Assembly: GCA_036787065.1 (NCBI GenBank) | Contig: DAIQPZ010000090.1 | Location: 1 to 10,491 of the forward strand | Direction of reading: 5' to 3' | Source: JAJYIW01 sp036787065 | Lineage (GTDB): Bacteria; Chloroflexota; Anaerolineae; Anaerolineales; Anaerolineaceae | Length of the DNA: 10,491 nucleotides | Shown here: positions 6,238 through 10,491 of the stretch, in pieces | How positions within the stretch are numbered: position 1 is the first letter of the stretch | How the letters are laid out: every line of letters begins with the position of its first letter | Made by a program: the position numbers and the translations under genes | Notes under the pieces: model-generated | Databases searched by the model: none | What the model saw: the letters and a program-made list of their open reading frames with translations, nothing else | Told to the model about the DNA's origin: nothing

Positions 6238-7718
6238 AAAGTTTTCCATTCCACAGAAAATCATTCGCACAAAACCTTTTCTTACCCCTGGCGGTGGCCG
6301 CCTACCCGGTTCTTTTTTTGTACGGGCAAAATGCCAAAATTATCAACCTGACAGATATTATCTTACCTTTAGGTCTACCTGTCCTGGTTGCTGGCATAGG
6401 CTTTGGTTTATTTTACTTATTCCAAAGACGTCAGGCGACTGCCAGCTTATCTATGGCAGCCTTTATGGTATTCTATTATCTATACGGTTATATTTACAAT
6501 CGGCTGGTTAATCTTGATCTGTTCCCTGTCTACCATTTCATATTGCTGCCCATCATTGTGACCCTGGGTATTTACGCCGGTTACTTTATTTCATTGGTCA
6601 AAGGGGTGGCGGTGGTTTCAATCCAAAAAGTGTTGGTATTCGTCTCAGTTGCGCTGGTGGTCATTAACCTGGTAGTGACCATTCCCGTAGAAGTGCAAAA
6701 AATCATCCCCAGGCAAGCCCCTGTTCTTCCCACTAAAACGGTGATCGATCTCAACAAGAAATATCCGGATATCTACTTTATTATTTTTGATGAATACGTC
6801 GGTTTTGATGCCATGAGAAATTACTGGCATAATGATGCGGTGGACCAGTTTGCAGCTTTTTTAACTCAGAATCATTTTTTCGTGGCAGAGAACAGCCTGT
6901 CAGTGACCCACAATACCCTTTCAGAAATGGCCAGCCGGTTAAATCTTCACCAGTATAAAGAAGATACAGACTCGACCATCATGTTGGCTGCATTGAGAAA
7001 TAATATAGTCATGCAGATCCTCAAGTCTTATGGCTATACCACGTTTGTGATTAACATGGCCTTTCAAGGGATTATAGCTGATGAGGATGTGTCCTTTAAA
7101 TCGGGCGAAGTCGAAGGATTGGGATCGGATGAGTTTAAACAGACCTTCATTAACAGTACGATGGCGGATGCTTTCGGCAATTTAATCCAAAATAATGACC
7201 AGGTGGCTGTTAAACAGCGTGATTTACTTTTATATGCGTTGGGTAAAACAACCGACCTCGCGGATGTCCATTCACCAAAATTTGTTTATACTCACCTCTT
7301 GCTGCCTCATGAGCCTTTCATTTTTGATGCGAATGGCAATCTCCTCCCTCAGCAAGATTTTTACGATTGGCACTATTACCTGGGACAGTACCAATATACA
7401 ACCAAACTGGCGGAGCAACTGGCCACAAAATTGCTTGCCCAGGCCGATCCGGATAACCCCCCCGTGATTATTATTCAATCTGACCATGGAGCCCGTAATT
7501 TACAGAGCAGAACAGATGGGGATATTGTGATCAACGGTGTCCTGGAAAACTACCCTACAGAAGACTACAATATGGTTTTGAATTCCCTTTATTTACCCGG
7601 ATACGATACTTCACAGCTTCCAAATAACCTGGCGCCAATTGATACCTTTGAATTGGTGCTCAACCATTACCTGAATGCCGGGGTGAGTGTGGATCCATCC
7701 TGTCCGTGTGACCATTAA
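6234..7718 (+). CDS. Membrane sulfatase-fold transferase/hydrolase, LtaS-like architecture (494 aa)
   Basis: Five predicted membrane helices (about 14-31, 41-63, 70-88, 98-119, 130-150) are followed by an extracellular domain of the alkaline-phosphatase/sulfatase superfamily. Visible signatures in order are PDIYFIIFDEY with metal-ligand candidates Asp186/Glu187; THNTLSEMASRLN, where Thr228 aligns best as nucleophile (Thr225 is the alternative); HLLLPHEPF with His359; and IIIQSDHGAR with Asp417 and His418. This layout matches lipoteichoic acid synthase and phosphoethanolamine/phosphoglycerol transferases. A threonine nucleophile rather than the Cys/Ser-x-Pro-x-Arg sulfatase motif argues against a true sulfatase. 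It probably moves a phospho-alcohol group onto a lipid or polysaccharide at the outer face of the membrane; the substrate is not readable. It is translationally coupled to the preceding gene by the ATGA overlap. Its stop lies 10 bp from that of the convergent pirin gene. Confidence 0.8.
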   Translation: MKSFPFHRKSFAQNLFLPLAVAAYPVLFLYGQNAKIINLTDIILPLGLPVLVAGIGFGLFYLFQRRQATASLSMAAFMVFYYLYGYIYNRLVNLDLFPVYHFILLPIIVTLGIYAGYFISLVKGVAVVSIQKVLVFVSVALVVINLVVTIPVEVQKIIPRQAPVLPTKTVIDLNKKYPDIYFIIFDEYVGFDAMRNYWHNDAVDQFAAFLTQNHFFVAENSLSVTHNTLSEMASRLNLHQYKEDTDSTIMLAALRNNIVMQILKSYGYTTFVINMAFQGIIADEDVSFKSGEVEGLGSDEFKQTFINSTMADAFGNLIQNNDQVAVKQRDLLLYALGKTTDLADVHSPKFVYTHLLLPHEPFIFDANGNLLPQQDFYDWHYYLGQYQYTTKLAEQLATKLLAQADPDNPPVIIIQSDHGARNLQSRTDGDIVINGVLENYPTEDYNMVLNSLYLPGYDTSQLPNNLAPIDTFELVLNHYLNAGVSVDPSCPCDH

Positions 7719-7728
7719 CCAATGTTTT

Positions 7729-8598
7729 TTAATTCTGAATAAATGTCCCGTTGCGCAGCTCGGTCAGAGTTTGCTGGATCTCTTCTTGTGTGTTCATCAC
7801 AAATGGCCCGTAAGGGAAGATAGGCTCATTAAAAGGCGCGCCAGCCATCACCATGAAACGGGCCGGGGAACCGGGTCCGGTTTGGACCTTCAAGAGGTCA
7901 CCATCTCCAAAGACGATCATGCTGACGGCTTTGACAAATTTACCCTTGCCGGCGGCGTCCGAGCCGAACACGCCTTCCCCTTCAAACAGGTATGCGATGA
8001 GGGTGTGATCCTCCGGAACGGGCAATCGGAACTCGGCGCCAGCATCCAGCCGGACGTCCATGTAGAGCGGTTCAGCCGCGATCTCAGTGACCGGTCCGTG
8101 CCTGTCGTTGTATACTCCGGCGACCAGCCGAATGTGTGCGTCGTGACTTTCCACCTCGGGGATGCTGGCCGCGGTGATTTCCTGGTAGCGCGGCTGCGCC
8201 ATCTTTTTTGCCGCGGGCAGGTTGACCCACAGTTGAAAACCCGTGTTGCGCCCTTCCGCGCCACGCAGGGGCATTTCCTCGTGTAAAATACCCCGCCCGC
8301 TGGTCATCCACTGCACGTCACCCGGGCCGATCACCCCGGTATTGCCCAGGCTGTCGCGGTGGCGCACACTGCCTTCCAGCACGTAAGTGACGGTCTCGAT
8401 CCCCCGGTGGGGATGGGTTGGAAAACCGCGGATCGGCCCTTCTTTGGGATCGTTGAAGGCGAAATGGTCGAATAAAAGAAAGGGATCGAACAGGTTCGAG
8501 CGGTTGGGTCCGAATGATCGCCGTAACAGCACGTCGGCCCCTTCGATGACAAAGTTTGGTTCGATAATTCGTTCAACCTGACGGGGTATTGCTTGCAT
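7729..8598 (-). CDS. Pirin family protein (289 aa)
   Basis: This is a bicupin protein of the pirin family. Conserved parts include VLLRRSFGPNR, LLFDHF, the metal-binding FPTHPHRGIETVTY, and the second half of the site, GRGILHEEMP. Counting from the upstream ATG at 8640, the ligands are His76, His78, His120 and Glu122, corresponding to the four iron ligands of human pirin (His56, His58, His101, Glu103). Family members bind a metal ion; some have quercetinase activity and others affect transcription, so the role here is open. Two starts are possible. ATG 8640 has no Shine-Dalgarno, whereas ATG 8598 follows GGATGGA by six bases, gives 289 residues (human pirin has 290) and begins right at the conserved region, so 8598 is preferred. 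The gene stands alone, converging on the surface-enzyme pair. Confidence 0.92.
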   Translation of the reverse strand: MQAIPRQVERIIEPNFVIEGADVLLRRSFGPNRSNLFDPFLLFDHFAFNDPKEGPIRGFPTHPHRGIETVTYVLEGSVRHRDSLGNTGVIGPGDVQWMTSGRGILHEEMPLRGAEGRNTGFQLWVNLPAAKKMAQPRYQEITAASIPEVESHDAHIRLVAGVYNDRHGPVTEIAAEPLYMDVRLDAGAEFRLPVPEDHTLIAYLFEGEGVFGSDAAGKGKFVKAVSMIVFGDGDLLKVQTGPGSPARFMVMAGAPFNEPIFPYGPFVMNTQEEIQQTLTELRNGTFIQN

Positions 8599-8701
8599 GG
8601 TTAGTCCATCCATTCTGCCAAAGAAGGAACTTAATTCCATGGCTGGCAGTGATCATAAGAAGATAATTTGTATCTGAATTTTACCAGTATTGGTTGAAAT
8701 T

Positions 8702-8730
8702 ATTATGCTTATACAATACCTTTACCTAAA
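8702..8730 (-). promoter_or_regulatory. Weak candidate promoter for the pirin gene
   Basis: On the minus strand TTTAGG (8725-8730) and CATAAT (8702-8707) are 17 bases apart, within an AT-rich stretch about 100 bp before the preferred pirin start. The -35 match is poor, and other A/T-rich words nearby could serve as well. Confidence 0.25.
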
Positions 8731-8757
8731 TTCCAGGGTCTTTGGGAATTGCCGTGG

Positions 8758-8822
8758 TGGATCCCCGCATTTTGGGGTGTGAGCGCGCGTAGCGCGCTCA
8801 CACCCCAAAATGCGGGGATCCA
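8758..8822. repeat. Perfect inverted repeat, 31-bp arms, 3-base loop
   Basis: Arms 8758-8788 and 8792-8822 are exact reverse complements around the loop GTA. The outer tips are TGGATCC/GGATCCA and the inner part is GAGCGCGC/GCGCGCTC. It stands between the pirin gene and the terminator of the ADP-ribosylglycohydrolase gene. No T-run follows on either side, so it is not a typical terminator. It shares the words TGCGGGG and TTTT(A)GGGGTG with the hairpin at 5474-5525, though arranged differently, suggesting related but distinct repeat families. Confidence 0.85.
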
Positions 8823-8853
8823 ATCGCGTAGCCGTATCATGTGAGCATTAAAT

Positions 8854-8883
8854 AAAACGAGGTCCGCATGTGGACTTCGTTTT
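8854..8883 (-). terminator. Intrinsic terminator of the ADP-ribosylglycohydrolase gene
   Basis: A 12-bp stem, AAAACGAGGTCC (8854-8865) with GGACTTCGTTTT (8872-8883), has one G-T pair and a six-base loop. It lies about 47 bp past the minus-strand stop codon. Read on the minus strand, the stem ends in a T-run continued by ATTTAAT, the classic rho-independent arrangement. The A-run on the other arm would also let it act on the plus strand. Confidence 0.7.
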
Positions 8884-8930
8884 GTGAGCAGAATGATTGA
8901 AAAATCAGGCGGAAAGCGTTGGTCTTTTTA

Positions 8931-10475
8931 TCAGGATGAAGACCCGTTCGCGGCGGTCAGCAGGGTGACCGGGATGATCAAGCGGGTGTGGCGGCTCTGG
9001 GATTGGATGTCCAGGAACAGGTCGTAGCGCGCCTGGCGCAGGTCGCCTGGGGTCAGGGTAAATTCGGCCTTGCCGATGGCGATCCAGCCGCCGATGTTGT
9101 GGGTGAGTGAAAGCGAGCTTTCAACCGCGGGGGATATTTGCCAACCTTCAGGCAGGTGCCAGCGTAGGGTGATCCACTGCGGTTTGCGCAGCGCATTTTC
9201 GACGTGCAGGGTGAGGGCGATCGGTTCGCCGTTTTTGATCAGGGGTTCCTGGCCATATTCCAACCAGGCCGTCATTAATGGGGTCTCATAACGCACGGAG
9301 AACGGCTGGCGATGCAGAACGTCCTCGGCGAAGGTTCGAAAAGTGCCGGGGACTAATTCGCGGGGCTGGTTGTAAAGCGCCTTGCCTTCATTAAGCAACA
9401 CTGCATAACCTTCCTTAGCACCCACCGTCTCCACGAAGCGTTCGTCGAGGAAGCGCGGCGTCTGGCGAAGGACCCGGTCGGTCAGATCATGAACAGTATT
9501 GGCAATCAGGTGGCCCTGGTCAGCGCGGTTGATCGAGATGGTCACGATCTTATCGCCAATCGGCTCTTTCCATTTTTCCGGGATGCCCTCGAAGCCATTG
9601 ATAATCCCCAACGTGGCGCCCAGGGTGGCGGCGGTGCAGTCAGTATCTTCCCCGCAGCCCGCTGCGATGCACAGGCTGCGTCCGAAGTCATCCTCGCCAT
9701 ACAACCAGCCCAACACAAAAATACTGACGTTGGCGGGCGCGTCATAACCGGTGCGACCGCGCGGCAGGTCGTCCTCTTTTTCATTCATGTAGGAATAAAA
9801 GAAAGCATCTGGCACTTCACGCAGCAGGGTCTTGCGCGCCTCCTTCCAATCTTGACCCTGTTTCCAGCTATCGATGACACAACGGATACCGCGGGCGATG
9901 CCGCAATCCTCAGGGATCCATGACAGGCCGATATTAATCAATTTCATCCGATCGCTCTCAACGAAAGCGGCGCTTTGCACTGCCGCGCAAAAAATTTCAC
10001 CGTAAACGCCTTCTTCACTGTGATCGACGATGGCATCTTCGTACGCATAACGTACCGCAATCTCTGGATGGCCCGGCGCCAGGCAGGCCCAAATTTCTGA
10101 GCGGATGAAGGCGCCACAACTGTCGCGGTTCAAATTATTCACCCAACCCGAAAGGGGTGGGACCAGGCCCATGCGCATGTTGTTCATGCCCATGCCATAT
10201 TCGCTCCAATTGGGGACGATGAATGAGTGCCAGTATTCACCCAGGATGGAGGCATTCACCGCCCGGCCATACTTCTCTACCGCGATCAACCACACAAGCT
10301 GCAGGTCCAGATCGTCGTTCGGTAGAGCCTGGCCGCGCAGGTCCTGCGTATAGAAGTCGATATCGATGGCGCCACGTTTGCCCTCAAACGGCGCCCCCAG
10401 GGTGCCGCCGATGTTTTTCCCCATCCAGCAGCCCAAAACTTTATCGCGGTAATCTTTGACAGCCATCCAGCTCAT
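8931..10475 (-). CDS. ADP-ribosylglycohydrolase family protein with C-terminal beta domain (514 aa)
   Basis: The first ~330 residues show the ADP-ribosylglycohydrolase (DraG/ARH) fold: VLGCWMGKNIGGTLGAPFEG near the N-terminus, PNDDLDLQLVW (Asp54, Asp55) for the first metal-binding motif, a DHSEEGVYGEIF segment near residue 151, and CGEDTDCTAATLGATLG with Asp277, Thr278 and Asp279 for the second. Usual members have a threonine in the first motif (DDT), here replaced by Leu, so the chemistry or substrate may differ. About 120 further residues (from roughly 390) contain NGEPIALTLHVENALRKP and LPEGWQISPA and look like an extra beta-sandwich domain, since simple family members are near 300 residues. 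Such enzymes remove ADP-ribose from proteins or small molecules, but many relatives have unknown targets. No secretion signal is seen. The start is ATG 10475, since GGAGG sits 7 bases before it but only one base before ATG 10481. Confidence 0.88.
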   Translation of the reverse strand: MSWMAVKDYRDKVLGCWMGKNIGGTLGAPFEGKRGAIDIDFYTQDLRGQALPNDDLDLQLVWLIAVEKYGRAVNASILGEYWHSFIVPNWSEYGMGMNNMRMGLVPPLSGWVNNLNRDSCGAFIRSEIWACLAPGHPEIAVRYAYEDAIVDHSEEGVYGEIFCAAVQSAAFVESDRMKLINIGLSWIPEDCGIARGIRCVIDSWKQGQDWKEARKTLLREVPDAFFYSYMNEKEDDLPRGRTGYDAPANVSIFVLGWLYGEDDFGRSLCIAAGCGEDTDCTAATLGATLGIINGFEGIPEKWKEPIGDKIVTISINRADQGHLIANTVHDLTDRVLRQTPRFLDERFVETVGAKEGYAVLLNEGKALYNQPRELVPGTFRTFAEDVLHRQPFSVRYETPLMTAWLEYGQEPLIKNGEPIALTLHVENALRKPQWITLRWHLPEGWQISPAVESSLSLTHNIGGWIAIGKAEFTLTPGDLRQARYDLFLDIQSQSRHTRLIIPVTLLTAANGSSS

Positions 10476-10482
10476 AGCCATG

Positions 10483-10487
10483 CCTCC
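10483..10487 (-). promoter_or_regulatory. Shine-Dalgarno deciding the ADP-ribosylglycohydrolase start
   Basis: GGAGG on the minus strand is one base from ATG 10481 and seven bases from ATG 10475. Normal spacing favours the latter, shortening the protein by two residues. Confidence 0.7.
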
Positions 10488-10491
10488 ATAT

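Noticed and set aside
7687..8286. A 199-aa plus-strand frame opposite the pirin gene
   Set aside because: It is the antisense shadow of a clearly conserved pirin and has no family features of its own.
9489..9923. Plus-strand frame opposite the ADP-ribosylglycohydrolase gene
   Set aside because: It is antisense to conserved motifs of the real gene and has no supporting start signal.

Overview
The window looks like a chromosomal stretch from an environmental bacterium, most plausibly Chloroflexota (Anaerolineae-like). That placement is an inference from gene style and from the many intergenic palindromic repeats; no ribosomal or other marker gene is present to settle it. Six genes look intact and confidently readable. 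There are also two small uncertain ORFs and one gene remnant.

Layout. 1-420 holds no gene. It is a cluster of five copies of a GC-rich palindrome, a 67-bp tandem repeat, and a 35-bp inverted repeat that bounds the cluster. 594-1026 carries a small zinc-ribbon protein and an overlapping hypothetical ORF. 1023-1319 is the promoter and N-terminal third of an NfsA/NfrA-like nitroreductase whose remainder is missing. A short dispersed hairpin repeat (1503-1569) runs straight into the start of a two-gene ABC exporter operon (1570-5156). The two half-transporters overlap by 4 bp and have complementary defects in their nucleotide-binding domains, as expected of an asymmetric heterodimer.

5157-5700 is AT-rich, has no convincing gene, and contains a long inverted repeat. 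It is followed by a visibly more AT-rich pair (5701-7718), again overlapping by 4 bp: a small membrane-anchored protein of unknown function and a five-helix membrane enzyme with an extracellular sulfatase/LTA-synthase-type domain. The pair probably acts at the cell surface. A pirin gene (7729-8598, minus strand) converges on it with only 10 bp between the two stops.

Further right, a perfect 31-bp-stem hairpin (8758-8822) and a likely intrinsic terminator (8854-8883) separate pirin from a minus-strand ADP-ribosylglycohydrolase-family gene (8931-10475) with an extra C-terminal beta-rich domain. Its Shine-Dalgarno lies at the right edge of the window.

The genes do not form one pathway. The strongest functional units are the ABC heterodimer and the surface-enzyme pair. 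The most unusual features are the density and variety of palindromic repeats, one of which supplies the ribosome binding site of the ABC operon, and the decayed nitroreductase that keeps a good promoter.
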